Assembly: GCA_963709085.1 (NCBI GenBank)
Contig: CAVPVB010000007.1
Location: forward strand, 2,666,001 to 2,730,000
Direction: 5' to 3'
DNA: 64,000 bases
From: Rhodovastum sp963709085
GTDB lineage: Bacteria > Pseudomonadota > Alphaproteobacteria > Acetobacterales > Acetobacteraceae
A program made the position numbers and the translations under genes. The notes beneath the pieces were generated by a model, which worked only from the letters and a program-made list of their open reading frames with translations, was not told the DNA's origin and searched no databases. Shown in pieces: positions 45,476 through 54,807 of this stretch. Every line of letters starts with the position of its first letter. Positions within the stretch are counted from its first letter, which is position 1.

Positions 45476-46648
45476 TCACGCGTTGGCGGCGTACACCGCC
45501 CGGTACAGCGCCACGATCTCGGCCTTGTCCGGCACGCGCGGGTTGTTGGCGGGGCTGCCGGAGGCGAGCGCCTGCTCGGCCATCAGGTCGATCTTTCCTT
45601 CCCATACCTCCGGGGCGATGCCGAACGCGCGCGGGGTGGGCACGGACAGTTCGGCGTTCAGGGCGGCCAGCCCGTCGGCCAGCGCCTCGGCCGCCCGCGA
45701 ATCGTCGGGGCTGCTGGAAAAGCCGATCCGGCGCGCCGCCTCGGCGTAGCGCGCCTGCCCCGCGGCGAGTCCGAAACGGGTCACCGCCGGCAGCAGCATG
45801 GCGTTGGACAGGCCATGCGGCACGTGGAAATGCGCCCCGATCGGCCGCGACATGCCGTGCACCAACGCGACCGACGCGTTGGAAAAAGCAATGCCGGCGA
45901 TGGTGGCGCCGAGCATCATGGCCTCGCGCGCGGCGGCGTTGGCGGGCGCGTGGAAGGCGATGCGCAGGCTGGGGCCGATCAGTTCCATCGCCCGCAGCGC
46001 CTGCCCGTCGCTGTACGGGTTGGCGCGGCGCGACACATAGGCTTCCAGCGCGTGGCTGAGCGCGTCGATGCCGGTATCGGCGGTGGTGCGCGGCGGCACC
46101 GAAAACGTGAGTTCGTAATCGACGATGGCGGCCAGCGGCAGGGCGCCAAGCCCGGCGATGAGCATCTTTTCGTCGCGCTCGGCATCGGTGATGACGGTGA
46201 AACGGGTCGCCTCGCTGCCGGTGCCGGCGGTGGTGGGAATGGCGATCACCGGCATCGCGGCGTGATCGGCGGCGAACGGCACTTTGAACGTCCGCATCTT
46301 CGCCCCCTCGCCGCCGGTGGCGAGGATAGCCATGGCCTTCGCCGTGTCGATCGGCGAACCGCCGCCAAAGCCGATCAGGCAGTCGTAGTCGCCGCCGCGC
46401 AGAACGGCGACGCCGGCTTCCACCACCGTATCGGTGGGCTCGGGAATGGTGTCGCTGAACACGGCCGGCTGCAGCCCGGCGGCGCGCAGCGGGTCAAGAC
46501 AGCGCCGCACCAGGCCGGAGGCGACCATGAACGGATCGGTCACCACCAACGGACGCGACAGGCCGAACTTGCCGAGCAATGCGGCGATCTCGGCCACGGC
46601 CCCGCCGCCGACGATGATGCAGCGCGGGGCGACGAGGGTGTAGGGCAT
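45476..46648 (-). CDS. Iron-containing alcohol dehydrogenase
   Basis: 390 residues from MPYTLVAPRCIIVGGGAVAE, with GGGAGA upstream. NAD-binding GGGSPIDTAKA and IPTTAGTGSEAT are present, as are metal-binding motifs DALSHALEAY and VHGMSRPIGAHFHVPHG. This is group III of the alcohol dehydrogenases. The product may oxidise or reduce small alcohols or aldehydes; a maleylacetate-reductase role is less likely from the motifs. It lies between the chemoreceptor and BrnTA, all on the minus strand but not tightly linked. Confidence 0.9.
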   Translation of the reverse strand: MPYTLVAPRCIIVGGGAVAEIAALLGKFGLSRPLVVTDPFMVASGLVRRCLDPLRAAGLQPAVFSDTIPEPTDTVVEAGVAVLRGGDYDCLIGFGGGSPIDTAKAMAILATGGEGAKMRTFKVPFAADHAAMPVIAIPTTAGTGSEATRFTVITDAERDEKMLIAGLGALPLAAIVDYELTFSVPPRTTADTGIDALSHALEAYVSRRANPYSDGQALRAMELIGPSLRIAFHAPANAAAREAMMLGATIAGIAFSNASVALVHGMSRPIGAHFHVPHGLSNAMLLPAVTRFGLAAGQARYAEAARRIGFSSSPDDSRAAEALADGLAALNAELSVPTPRAFGIAPEVWEGKIDLMAEQALASGSPANNPRVPDKAEIVALYRAVYAANA

Positions 46649-46744
46649 CGGCGGGTCTCCCGATAAGCCGTCCATCCATATTCCGCCAACCGGAACGGCC
46701 TTGGCAATCGAGCACGCGCGCCCGTCCGCGACAAGTTGCCGCCA

Positions 46745-47020
46745 TCAGTCGGGGAGTTCGGAGTCCATTTTTTCCCGCAGAATCCGATTTATCTCGGTCT
46801 GATAGCGATCGCTCCGCCGCCGCAGCCAGTCGAGCACATCCGCATCGAGGCGAAGACTGATCGCTTCCTTGCGCGGCCTGAAGAAGCGGCGAGCATCCTG
46901 CCAGTTCCCGGCCGGCGCCTCCGGGATATCGACCGTATCCGGGCGTCCGCCCAGGGCGCGAAGCTGGGCGATCTGCGCCTCGGTCAGCGCAGGAGGGCTA
47001 GTCGAACTCGCCTTCCTCAT
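46745..47020 (-). CDS. brnA: BrnA family antitoxin
   Basis: 91 residues. The C-terminal half has the ribbon-helix-helix core of BrnA: RKEAISLRLDADVLDWLRRR followed by YQTEINRILREKM. The N-terminal half carries LRALGGRPDTVDIPEAPAGN, the part that wraps the toxin. BrnA dimers neutralise BrnT and bind the operon's own operator. Its ATG lies within the last 23 bases of brnT, so it is translationally coupled; toxin-first order is the usual one for this system. Confidence 0.88.
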   Translation of the reverse strand: MRKASSTSPPALTEAQIAQLRALGGRPDTVDIPEAPAGNWQDARRFFRPRKEAISLRLDADVLDWLRRRSDRYQTEINRILREKMDSELPD

Positions 47021-47285
47021 AGCGTGTCCTCTCGTTGGCCGTCGCCTCGCGAAGGCCGATGACCCTGACCCATTCCTCATCATCCGGATCGGGGAAGTTG
47101 TAAACAGCCAGCAGAAGCTTGCCGCCGACCCAGGCCAACGCATGCCAACGGTGCTCCCCATTTTCGAAGCGGTCATAGACGGTAACTGCCAGCGGATCGC
47201 GGAAAATGTACTCCGCAAAGGAAAAGTCCAATCCGTGCTTCTGGATGTTGGCCTTTTCTTTGGCATCGTCCTTGTCGATACGCAT
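46998..47285 (-). CDS. brnT: BrnT family toxin (RNase)
   Basis: 95 residues. The BrnT/RelE-like fold is seen in DAKEKANIQKHGLDFSFAEY, LAVTVYDRFENGEHRWHALA and VRVIGLREATANERTRYEEG, including the conserved Lys-His-Gly and C-terminal Arg/Glu positions of the family. BrnT cuts RNA and stops growth when free. The ATG at 47285 follows CAGGTGG. GC content of the region 47286-47420 is lower than in neighbours, which fits a mobile TA cassette. Confidence 0.88.
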   Translation of the reverse strand: MRIDKDDAKEKANIQKHGLDFSFAEYIFRDPLAVTVYDRFENGEHRWHALAWVGGKLLLAVYNFPDPDDEEWVRVIGLREATANERTRYEEGEFD

Positions 47286-47381
47286 CAACGGCCACCTGCC
47301 GGATTATTTGTTTGATTTGCAAATATCTCATCCGGCAATAATTTTGCCTGCATCGGAGCCGGACGCATCGTAGATACGAAT

Positions 47382-47397
47382 TTGTATATACATACAA
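47382..47397. promoter_or_regulatory. Inverted repeat over the brnT -10 element, probable BrnA operator
   Basis: TTGTAT-ATAC-ATACAA is a perfect inverted repeat. It overlaps the TATATA of the brnT promoter and is adjoined by a near-palindrome, GATACGAATTTGTATA, at 47373. BrnA-type antitoxins repress their own operon; that this is the site is inferred. Confidence 0.6.
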
Positions 47398-47412
47398 CCT
47401 GCGTACCGTCAA
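47385..47412 (-). promoter_or_regulatory. Promoter of brnTA
   Basis: Minus strand TTGACG (47412-47407), a 16-base spacer and TATATA (47390-47385). A start near 47378 gives a leader of about 90 bases before brnT. Confidence 0.6.
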
Positions 47413-47522
47413 GCCTCAGCTGCGTGCAATTCCAACTGCCCCTCTCCGGGAACAGAGGTTGGCAAAACCGCGAGCGCAGCCCCGCTGGTGACAGCCCGCC
47501 GCAAGCCGCATAGACCACCCGC

Positions 47523-48371
47523 ATGACCCTCCCCGTGCACGTGATCGGCGCCAGCGGGCGCTCCGGACTCGCCCTGTGCCGCGCCCTGCGCGCGGCTGGG
47601 GTCACGCTGGTGCCGGTGGTGCGCGATGCCGTGAAATGGCGCGCCGCCGGCACCGGCGAGCCGGCGCGCGTGGCGGATCTCGCCGACGCGGCGGCGTTGC
47701 GCAACGCGCTGGGCGATGCCGCGCTGGTGGCCTCCTGCGCCCATGCGCGGCACACCCCCGCCATCCTCGCGGCGGCGCCCGCGGCAGCCCGACTGGTGCT
47801 GCTCGGCAGCACGCGGCGCTTCACGCGCTGGCCGGATGCGCACGGCACCGGCGTGCTGGCGGGCGAGGCCGCATTGCTGGCCTCTGGCCGGTCCGGGGTG
47901 ATGCTGCACCCGACCATGATCTATGGCGCCCAGGGCGAGGACAATGTGCAGCGCCTTGCCGCCGTGCTGCGCCGTCTGCCGGTGGTGCCGCTGCCGGGCG
48001 GCGGGCGGTCGCTGGTGCAGCCGATCCACCAGGACGATGTGACGCGCTGCGTGCGCGCGGCGCTGGCGATAGCGTGGCAGGGTCCGCACGCTCTGGTGAT
48101 CGCCGGGCCAACTCCCCTGCCCTACGCCGATTTCGTGCGCGCGGTGGCTGAAGCCGCCGGGCAGCGCCCGCCCCGCATCGTGGCGCTGCCGGCCTGGGCG
48201 CTGCGCCTGGCCGCGCCGCTCACCATCCTTCCGGGCCTGCCGCGGGTTCGCGGCGACGAGATACGCCGGCTGCTGGAAGACAAGGCGTTTCCCATCGGGC
48301 CGATGCTCGCCACCCTCGGGGTGCGGCCGGTCCCGCTGGAGGAAGGGCTGGCCCGCACCTTCAGGCAATAA
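47523..48371 (+). CDS. NAD(P)-binding protein, NmrA/SDR-a type
   Basis: 282 residues. The dinucleotide motif GASGRSGLAL is at 9-18, followed by VLLGSTRRFT and MIYGAQGEDNVQRLA, where the Tyr occupies the usual SDR position. It fits atypical extended SDRs that act as NAD(P)H-dependent enzymes or redox sensors. Function is not deducible. Its 3' end meets the ccoS stop on the other strand 11 bases away. Confidence 0.82.
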   Translation: MTLPVHVIGASGRSGLALCRALRAAGVTLVPVVRDAVKWRAAGTGEPARVADLADAAALRNALGDAALVASCAHARHTPAILAAAPAAARLVLLGSTRRFTRWPDAHGTGVLAGEAALLASGRSGVMLHPTMIYGAQGEDNVQRLAAVLRRLPVVPLPGGGRSLVQPIHQDDVTRCVRAALAIAWQGPHALVIAGPTPLPYADFVRAVAEAAGQRPPRIVALPAWALRLAAPLTILPGLPRVRGDEIRRLLEDKAFPIGPMLATLGVRPVPLEEGLARTFRQ

Positions 48372-48382
48372 GGCGACGCCGG

Positions 48383-48532
48383 CTATTTCAGCGGCGGGTC
48401 GTCGAACAGGATGCGGTTGGCCGCCCCCTCCAGGTCGTCGTACTGGCCGGTGCGCAGGCACCACAGGAAGACCACCAGCCCGATGCCGCCCATGACCAGG
48501 CTGATCCCAATGAGATACAGCATGATTGTCAT
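48383..48532 (-). CDS. ccoS: cbb3 oxidase assembly protein CcoS
   Basis: 49 residues: one membrane helix (LYLIGISLVMGGIGLVVFLW), then LRTGQYDDLEGAANRILFDD, the strongly conserved CcoS end. CcoS is needed to place heme and copper into the cbb3 catalytic subunit. Its ATG overlaps the ccoI stop by four bases. Confidence 0.92.
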   Translation of the reverse strand: MTIMLYLIGISLVMGGIGLVVFLWCLRTGQYDDLEGAANRILFDDPPLK

Positions 48533-50928
48533 GTCGCCCTCCCTTGCCGCACCCGGAAGCTGTTGGCCATTACCAGCAAAGATGAACCCGACATCGCCGC
48601 CGCCGCCAGCCAGGGCGTGACCAGCCCGGCCATCGCCAGCGGCAGCATCACGGCATTGTAGCCCAGCGACAGCGCGAGGTTCTGGCGCATCACCGCCCGC
48701 GCCCGCCGCGCCGTCCACAACACGGTCAGCACCGGACGCAGATGCGCGCCCTGGAACACCACATCGGCCAGGTTCTGGCTGATATCCGCGGCACTGGAAG
48801 GCGACATCGACACCGACGCGGCGGCCAGCGACGGCGCATCGTTCAGCCCGTCGCCCACCATCAGCACGCGATGCCCCTGCGCACGCAGGCTCTCGATCAG
48901 GTCAACCTTCGCCACCGGGCTGGTTTCCGCCCGCCAGTCATGGATGCCCAAGGTCGCCGCCACCCGCCCGACCACGGCCACCCGGTCGCCGGAGGCGAGA
49001 ATGACGCCCAGCCCGGCCCGCAGCAGGGCCGCCACGGTGGCGACGGCGTCGGCGCGCAGGCGCTCCTGGAAGCGAAAACAGACAGGCGGACGGGCCGGCC
49101 GCGACAGCCAGATTTCCGGCCCCTCGGCCGCTGGCGCCGCCGGATCGCCGGCAAAGCCGCGGGCGCCGAGCCGGATGTCGCCCGCCGGCGTACGGCAGCG
49201 CAGCCCCTCGCCCGGACGTTCCTCCACGTCCTCCGCGGCGACCACCGGAACCGCCGCGGCGGCGACCAGCGCGCGCGACAGCGGATGGCGGCTGCACGCC
49301 GCGAGCGAGGCCGCCACGCGCAACGCATCGGGGTCCCGCGTCGCATCCTCCGCCAGGACCAATGCCGGCTCGGTCAGCGTGCCGGTCTTGTCGAACACCA
49401 CGATGTCCACTTCGGCCAACCGCTCCAGGGCGGTGGCCGATTTCAGCAGCACACCGGCACGGAACAACGCGCCGGTGGCGATCACCTGCACCGCCGGCAC
49501 CGCCAGCGCCAGCGCGCAGGGGCAGGTGATGATCAGCACGGCGCAGGCGATCAGCAGCGAGTCCGCCGCCGGCAGCCCCTGCACGCCCCACCACCAGGCA
49601 AAGCTGGCGGCGGCGCAGGAATGCACCACCGGCACATAAAGCCGCGCCACCCGGTCGGCCAGGATGACAAAACGGCCGCGCCGCGTCTCGGCGGCCTCGA
49701 TCAGGCGCACGCACTCGGCCAGCAGCGTCGCATTGCCGGTGGCGGTGGCGCGCACCAGCAGGGTTTCGCCTTGGTTCAGCGTGCCGGCGAATACTTTTGT
49801 CCCCGGGCCCGCCGGCACGGGCAGGCTTTCGCCGGTGACCAGGCTGGCATCCAGCGGCGCCTCGCCGCGCTCGACCACGCCGTCCACGCCGATGCGCTCG
49901 CCCATGCCCACCAGCACGCGCGCGCCGGGCGGCACCGTTTCGGCCGCACGGCGCAGCACGCTGCCGTCGGGCTGCAGCACCGCCACGTCGGTCGCGCGCA
50001 GGGCCAGCAATTGCTGCGCGGTGGCGCGCGCCTGCCCGCGGGCGCGGTGGTCCAGCACGCGGCCGATGAGCAGGAAGAACAGCAGGGTGACGACGGAGTT
50101 GAAATAGGTATGCCGGCCGCCCTGAAGCGCCTCCCACAGGCTCATGGACGTCACCAGCAGCACGCCGAGGCTGACCGGCACGTCCATGTTGGTGCGGCCC
50201 GCCCGCAGCGCGGCCAGCGCCGAGCGGAAGAAGGGCTGCCCCGCATAGGCGACCGCCGGCAGGGCAATCAGTGCCGACAGCCAGTACAGCAGGCTGCGCG
50301 TGGCCGGCCCCATGTCCTCGCCGAACCCGACCCAGACGGCGATGGAATTGAACATCACGTTGGCGGCGGCAAAGCCGGCGACGGCGAGCGCGCGCAGCAG
50401 CATCCGTCCGGTGCGGTCGTCGGCTGCCGCCTGCGATGCGGCATCGAACGGCACCAGCCGGTAGCCCAAACGTTGCACCGCGGCGACGAAGCGTTCGGCG
50501 TCCTCGGTGGCTCCGCGCCAGACGAGGCGCAGGCGGCGGGTGGTCATGTTGACGCGGCCTTGCAGGAGGCCGGGCTCGCGCGCCAGCACCTGCTCGATCA
50601 GCCACACGCAGGCGCCGCATTGCAGGCCGTCCACCGCCAGGGTCAGGGTGTGGGTGCCGTCCGGGAGCGCCTCGATGTGGCGGGCAAGGTCCCAGCGCTC
50701 GGCGGTTTCGGGCCGGGGCGCGCGCAGGGCGGGGTCAAGCAGCCGCTGCTCATAGTAACGGCCCAGCCCAAGCACCTGGATGGTGTCGAAGGCGGCAGCG
50801 CACCCAGGGCAGCAGAAGCGACGGCCAGGTAGGGCGGGTTCCCCGCAATGGGAACAGGAATGGGGTCCAGGGGCCTCTCGGCCCTTGGCGGGTCCAGGGC
50901 AGAGCCCTGGCCTTACTTCAACCGTCAC
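48529..50928 (-). CDS. ccoI: Copper P-type ATPase for cbb3 assembly, CcoI
   Basis: 799 residues with a GTG start. The N-terminus has a Cys cluster (CSHC at 25-28 and CCPGC at 39-43), then a heavy-metal domain (GLQCGAC at 102-107), eight membrane helices with the CPC ion site (IITCPCALALAVP), and the catalytic motifs TGES, DKTGTLTEP and VGDGLNDAPSL. CcoI sends copper out of the cytoplasm for the oxidase. The GTG overlaps the ccoH stop (GTGA). Residues 6-22 (RPGLCPGPAKGREAPG) are encoded by a copy of the dispersed hairpin repeat, an odd, low-complexity lead-in to the Cys cluster. Confidence 0.93.
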   Translation of the reverse strand: MTVEVRPGLCPGPAKGREAPGPHSCSHCGEPALPGRRFCCPGCAAAFDTIQVLGLGRYYEQRLLDPALRAPRPETAERWDLARHIEALPDGTHTLTLAVDGLQCGACVWLIEQVLAREPGLLQGRVNMTTRRLRLVWRGATEDAERFVAAVQRLGYRLVPFDAASQAAADDRTGRMLLRALAVAGFAAANVMFNSIAVWVGFGEDMGPATRSLLYWLSALIALPAVAYAGQPFFRSALAALRAGRTNMDVPVSLGVLLVTSMSLWEALQGGRHTYFNSVVTLLFFLLIGRVLDHRARGQARATAQQLLALRATDVAVLQPDGSVLRRAAETVPPGARVLVGMGERIGVDGVVERGEAPLDASLVTGESLPVPAGPGTKVFAGTLNQGETLLVRATATGNATLLAECVRLIEAAETRRGRFVILADRVARLYVPVVHSCAAASFAWWWGVQGLPAADSLLIACAVLIITCPCALALAVPAVQVIATGALFRAGVLLKSATALERLAEVDIVVFDKTGTLTEPALVLAEDATRDPDALRVAASLAACSRHPLSRALVAAAAVPVVAAEDVEERPGEGLRCRTPAGDIRLGARGFAGDPAAPAAEGPEIWLSRPARPPVCFRFQERLRADAVATVAALLRAGLGVILASGDRVAVVGRVAATLGIHDWRAETSPVAKVDLIESLRAQGHRVLMVGDGLNDAPSLAAASVSMSPSSAADISQNLADVVFQGAHLRPVLTVLWTARRARAVMRQNLALSLGYNAVMLPLAMAGLVTPWLAAAAMSGSSLLVMANSFRVRQGRAT
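50859..50918 (+). repeat. Dispersed GC-rich hairpin repeat, copy 5 (within ccoI)
   Basis: Reads AATGGGGTCCAGGGGCCTCT, CGGCCCTTGGCGGGTCCAGG and GCAGAGCCCTGGCC. It lies wholly inside the first codons of ccoI, read from the opposite strand. Confidence 0.8.
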
Positions 50929-51419
50929 TTAACAACCAGGCGCCGCACCGTATGGTATTCATGACCCTCAGCCGTCACCGTCAAATCAAGCTCCCACTTG
51001 CCCAGCGAAAGCGGGGTATCTGCCTCGAAACGGCCAGGACCCGTGGCGTGAAAGGCGACCGGCACGGCCATTGCATCGCCCACCGGACGCTCAGCCGTGG
51101 CGGCCAGGCTCGCGCCGGCGAGCGGCAAGCCGTCGTGGCCGGACAGCGTCACCACCGGGCGGCCCTCCGCCAGCGTGTCCTGCACCGTCCAGCCCAGCGC
51201 CGCCTGCCGGTCGGCCGCCGCCAGCACGCTGTCATAGCGGTTGCTGACAGCGAAGCCGCCATTGGTCGCCAGTCCCGGAAAGCTCTCCACCGCGAACCAC
51301 ACCAGGGCGCCATTGACCAGCATGACAACGCTCATCGCGCCGGCGAGATACCACGGGAAAAACCGCCAGCCCGTGCGCTCCCCGGCGCCAAGCGGATCGA
51401 TCCGATAGAAACGGTTCAT
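50925..51419 (-). CDS. ccoH: cbb3 assembly protein CcoH (FixH family)
   Basis: 164 residues: one membrane helix (YLAGAMSVVMLVNGALVWF), then a periplasmic beta domain with SNRYDSVLAAADRQAALGW and the C-terminal PLSLGKWELDLTVTAEG, as in FixH. It acts in assembly and stability of the oxidase. It lies between ccoG and ccoI; the stop overlaps the ccoI start. Confidence 0.9.
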   Translation of the reverse strand: MNRFYRIDPLGAGERTGWRFFPWYLAGAMSVVMLVNGALVWFAVESFPGLATNGGFAVSNRYDSVLAAADRQAALGWTVQDTLAEGRPVVTLSGHDGLPLAGASLAATAERPVGDAMAVPVAFHATGPGRFEADTPLSLGKWELDLTVTAEGHEYHTVRRLVVK

Positions 51420-51441
51420 TGTTGCTTTCCCCCTGCCGTCG

Positions 51442-52939
51442 TCAGTTTCCGCCGCTGCCGGGCCCCATGAACACCGAGCGGTAGCGCGTCTGTTCGCCGG
51501 TGGCGGTGTTGCGCAGCAGGAAATCCATCTTCTGCGACCCATCCGACGCGGGCTCCGGACGGCCGAACACCAGCACCCGGAAGGTGCCGATGGTGTCGGC
51601 ATCGACCGGCAGCACCAGCGAGGATGCCGGCGCGCCGGACCGGTCGGGCAGGTCCATCGCCCCGCCATCAAGGCCGCGCAGGGCCAGCACGAATTCCGCC
51701 GGCGCCTGGGTTTTGTTGGAGATCTTCACCGTGTAGCCGTTGCGGATGCTGCCGTCGCGCAGCTTGACGAACAGCGGCGCCCGGTCGTGCTGCACGGACA
51801 GGTCGATCTGCGCCCGGGTCGCCATTGCCGTCACCATGACGGCGATGCCCACCGCCATGGCGCCGACATAGATCAGCGTGCGCGGGCGGAAGAAGCGGAA
51901 CGGCACGTGCCGGCCCTCCGCCTTCGCCTTCTGGCCGGCCAGCGTGTCCCAGGTGATCAGCCATTTCGGCTGGTGCGTCTTGACCATCATCTCGTTGCAG
52001 GCATCGACGCACAGGCCGCAATTGATGCATTCGAGTTGCACGCCGTCGCGGATGTCGATGCCGGTGGGACAGACATGCACGCAGGCGAGGCAGTCGATGC
52101 AATTGCCGAGCCCGGCCGTGGCGGCGGCGCCGTTGCTCTTGCCCGTATCAACCTTGCGGTGCCCGCGCGGCTCGCCGCGCCAGCCCTGGTAGGTCACGAT
52201 CAGGCTCTGCTCATCCAGCATGGAGGCCTGAAAGCGCGGCCACGGACACATGAAAGTGCACACCTGCTCGCGCGCCCAGCCGGCCAGCAGATAGGTGGTG
52301 GCGGTGAACAGGAAGGTGAAGACATAGGCTTCGGTGGCCGCCTGGCCGAGCCAGAACTGCACGGTGAAGGTCGGCGCATCGACGAAATACATGATCCAGG
52401 CGCCGCCGGTCCAGAATGCGATCGCGAACCAGATCGTGAACTTGGCCGTCTTACGCCAGAACTTGCCGGCGGTGAACGGCGCCTTGTCGCGGCGCATGTG
52501 CTCGTTGCGGTCGCCTTCGACCAGCCGCTCGACCCACATGAACAGATCGGTCCACACGGTCTGCGGGCAGGCATAGCCGCACCAGACGCGGCCGGCCAGG
52601 CTGGTCACCAGGAACAGCCCGACCGCCGCCGAGGATCAGCGCGCCGGCAAGGATATAGATGTCCTGCGGCCAGAGTTCGAGATTGAACAGATAGAAGCGC
52701 CGGTGCGGCAGATCGAGCAGCACCGCCTGCGATACCCGGCCCGGCCCGCGGTCCCAGCGCAGCCAGGGCAGCAGGTAGTAGACAGCCAGGCAGAACACCA
52801 GCACCGCCCATTTGAACGCCCGCGCCGGCCCGCGCACCGCCTTGGGATAGACGGTGAGCGGGGCGGCAAACAGGGTAGGATGGCTGACCTTCCCCTCGTC
52901 CGCCACGACATTGCGGACCGTTTTTTCCATGTTGGCCAT
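51442..52939 (-). pseudogene. ccoG: cbb3 accessory ferredoxin CcoG, one frameshift
   Basis: About 499 residues expected. The first frame runs from MANMEKTVRNVVADEGKVSH (after GGGGGAAAG) to ALILGG; the second picks up as VGLFLVTSLAGRVWCGYACP to the end. Removing one G in the GGCGGCGGTC run (52624-52630) joins them. Expected parts are present: several membrane helices, two 4Fe-4S motifs (CIDCLACVHVC and CINCGLCVDAC) and an Ig-like C-terminus. CcoG reduces or binds copper for the oxidase. The break at a short GC repeat, with both halves otherwise intact, looks like a sequence error. Confidence 0.9.
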
Positions 52940-53018
52940 CCCGATATTCTTTCCCCCGTTGCGGTTTACCGCGTTGCCGGTACTTAGACAGATACTTGGG
53001 GCAGATACTCGGGGCGGA

Positions 53019-53906
53019 TTATTCACCGCCGCCGAGCGCATGCACGTATATCGCAACACTTTTGATGGTGGCCTCATCAAGCCCCGTTGTGTTGGTCTTC
53101 TTTTCCCACGCCGGCATGACGCCCAGACGCGGGTTGGTAACCTGCGCCACGATCGTCTCGCGCGCGTCGCCATAGAGGTGCACCGCCGATTTCAGCGGCG
53201 GCGCGCCGACGTTGCGGCCGCCCTCGCCGTTGGCGCCGTGGCAGACGGCGCAATTTTCGGCGAACACGGCCTGGCCCTTGGAGAGGTCCTGGCCCTGCAC
53301 GGCATGGCCGTAGAACGTGCCCCAGACATAGTCGGCCACCGCGTCGATCTGCGCCGCGTTGAGCAGGCCGGTGACGCCAAAGCCCGGCATGGCGCTGCCG
53401 CGCGCCTTTTCGTTGCCGCTGCGGATGCCGTAGGTGATGGTCTGCTCGATGTCGGCAAGCGTGCCGCCCCACAGCCAGGTGTCGTCGGCGAGGCTGGGAT
53501 AGCCGATGCGCCCCGCGCCGCCGGCGCCGTGGCAGGGCTGGCAGTTGTTGGCGAAGGCGATGCGGCCGGCCGCGGTGGCCACCGCCAGCAATTGCGGATC
53601 GTCCTTGACCTGCTCGATCGGCGTGGCCTTGATTTTGTCCATGAAGACGGCGCGCTGCCCCTCCAGCGCCTTCACGTCATCGTCCACCGCGACGCGGCTG
53701 GACATGTTCAGCAAGCCGCGGGTGTAGTCGCGCCCATAGGGGATGGCCGGAAACAGCGCCATATAGACGACCGCGAAGATGATGCAGGCGATGAAGGTGT
53801 AAAGCCACCATTTCGGCGCCGGCGTATCGAGTTCCTGCAGTCCGTCCCACTCATGACCGGTGGTCTCGCGACCACTGATCGCGTCCTTTTCAATCTTGGT
53901 CGGCAC
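53019..53906 (-). CDS. ccoP: cbb3 oxidase diheme subunit CcoP
   Basis: 295 residues with a GTG start behind AAGGAG. A short N-terminal region and one membrane helix (LYTFIACIIFAVVYMALF) anchor two cytochrome c domains, each with a CxxCH heme site: CQPCH at 122-126 and CAVCH at 219-223; Met ligands appear in SAMPGFG and GVMPAW. It brings electrons to the catalytic subunit. Confidence 0.96.
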   Translation of the reverse strand: MPTKIEKDAISGRETTGHEWDGLQELDTPAPKWWLYTFIACIIFAVVYMALFPAIPYGRDYTRGLLNMSSRVAVDDDVKALEGQRAVFMDKIKATPIEQVKDDPQLLAVATAAGRIAFANNCQPCHGAGGAGRIGYPSLADDTWLWGGTLADIEQTITYGIRSGNEKARGSAMPGFGVTGLLNAAQIDAVADYVWGTFYGHAVQGQDLSKGQAVFAENCAVCHGANGEGGRNVGAPPLKSAVHLYGDARETIVAQVTNPRLGVMPAWEKKTNTTGLDEATIKSVAIYVHALGGGE

Positions 53907-53918
53907 CTCGGATACTCC

Positions 53919-54071
53919 TTACCGGTCGTCTTCGAACGGGATGCGGGCGTCGTGCTCCATCTTCTGCTTGCGGCTCGGCAGGTAGGTGAAGACCACGATC
54001 AACAGGAACACAACGAAGACCGGGACGACGTAATATTGCTGCAGCCACTGCAGCACGCCCATGATGGTCAT
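53919..54071 (-). CDS. ccoQ: cbb3 oxidase small subunit CcoQ
   Basis: 50 residues: MTIMGVLQWLQQYYVVPVFV opens a single membrane helix, followed by a charged end (SRKQKMEHDARIPFEDD). Too short for many gene callers, but placed exactly between ccoO and ccoP and typical of CcoQ/FixQ. It stabilises the complex. Confidence 0.9.
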   Translation of the reverse strand: MTIMGVLQWLQQYYVVPVFVVFLLIVVFTYLPSRKQKMEHDARIPFEDDR

Positions 54072-54082
54072 TCCGCCCTCCC

Positions 54083-54801
54083 CTATTGCTGCAGTTTCTC
54101 GACGCCGAGGTCGGCGAAGTCGACCATGGTGCCGAGCACCTGCAGGTAGGCCACCAGGGCGTCCATCTCGCTCGGGAAGCCGGGCTGGCCGGGCACCGGC
54201 ACCGCCTTCGGGTAGCGGCCCGCCACGCCGGTCTGGTCGGCCTGGACGTTCGCCTGGGCCAGCAGATCCTGGCGCGCATTGGCGATGTCCTCGTCGGTGT
54301 AGGGCACGCCGAGGAAGCGCTGGGTGGTCAGGTGCTTTTCGATCAGGTTGTAGTCAAGCCGCGTCTCGGCGAGAAAGGCGTAGCGCGGCATCAGGCTTTC
54401 CGGCACCAGCGCCTGCGGATGGCGGAGATGGCCGTAGTGCCAGTCGTTTGAATATTTGCCGCCGACGCGCGCCAGATCGGGACCGATGCGCTTGCTGCCC
54501 CACTGGAACGGCCGGTCATACATGCTCTCCGCGGCCAGGCTGTAATGGCCGTAGCGCTCCACCTCGTCCTTGAGGGTGCGGATCTGCTGGCTGTGGCAGA
54601 CGTAGCAGCCCTCGCGGACATAGATGTTGCGCCCCGCCATCTCCAGCGGCGAGTACGGGCCGCACTCCCTTCACGTGCTCCACCGTGGTCTCGATGGTAA
54701 ACAGCGGTACGATCTCGACGATGCCGCCGACGGCGATCACGATCAGCGTGAATACCAGCAGCAGCAGCGCGTTCTTTTCGATCGTCGTGCTGATTGAACA
54801 T
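54083..54801 (-). pseudogene. ccoO: cbb3 oxidase monoheme subunit CcoO, two frameshifts
   Basis: Corrected length about 238 residues, normal for CcoO. Parts: MFNQHD, then IEKNALLLLVFTLIVIAVGG with the membrane helix and TTVEHVKGVRP, then YSPLEMAGRNIYVREGCYVC with the CxxCH heme site. The breaks are near 54783 (one extra base after CACGAC) and 54656-54659 (one extra G between CGGCCC and TAC). Heme site and all conserved stretches are intact, so sequence errors are likely; a real loss would disable the oxidase whose other subunits are intact. Confidence 0.9.
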
Positions 54802-54807
54802 GCCCCG

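Noticed and set aside
48742..50832. Plus-strand 696-codon frame
   Set aside because: Antisense to ccoI; Gln/His/Arg-rich.
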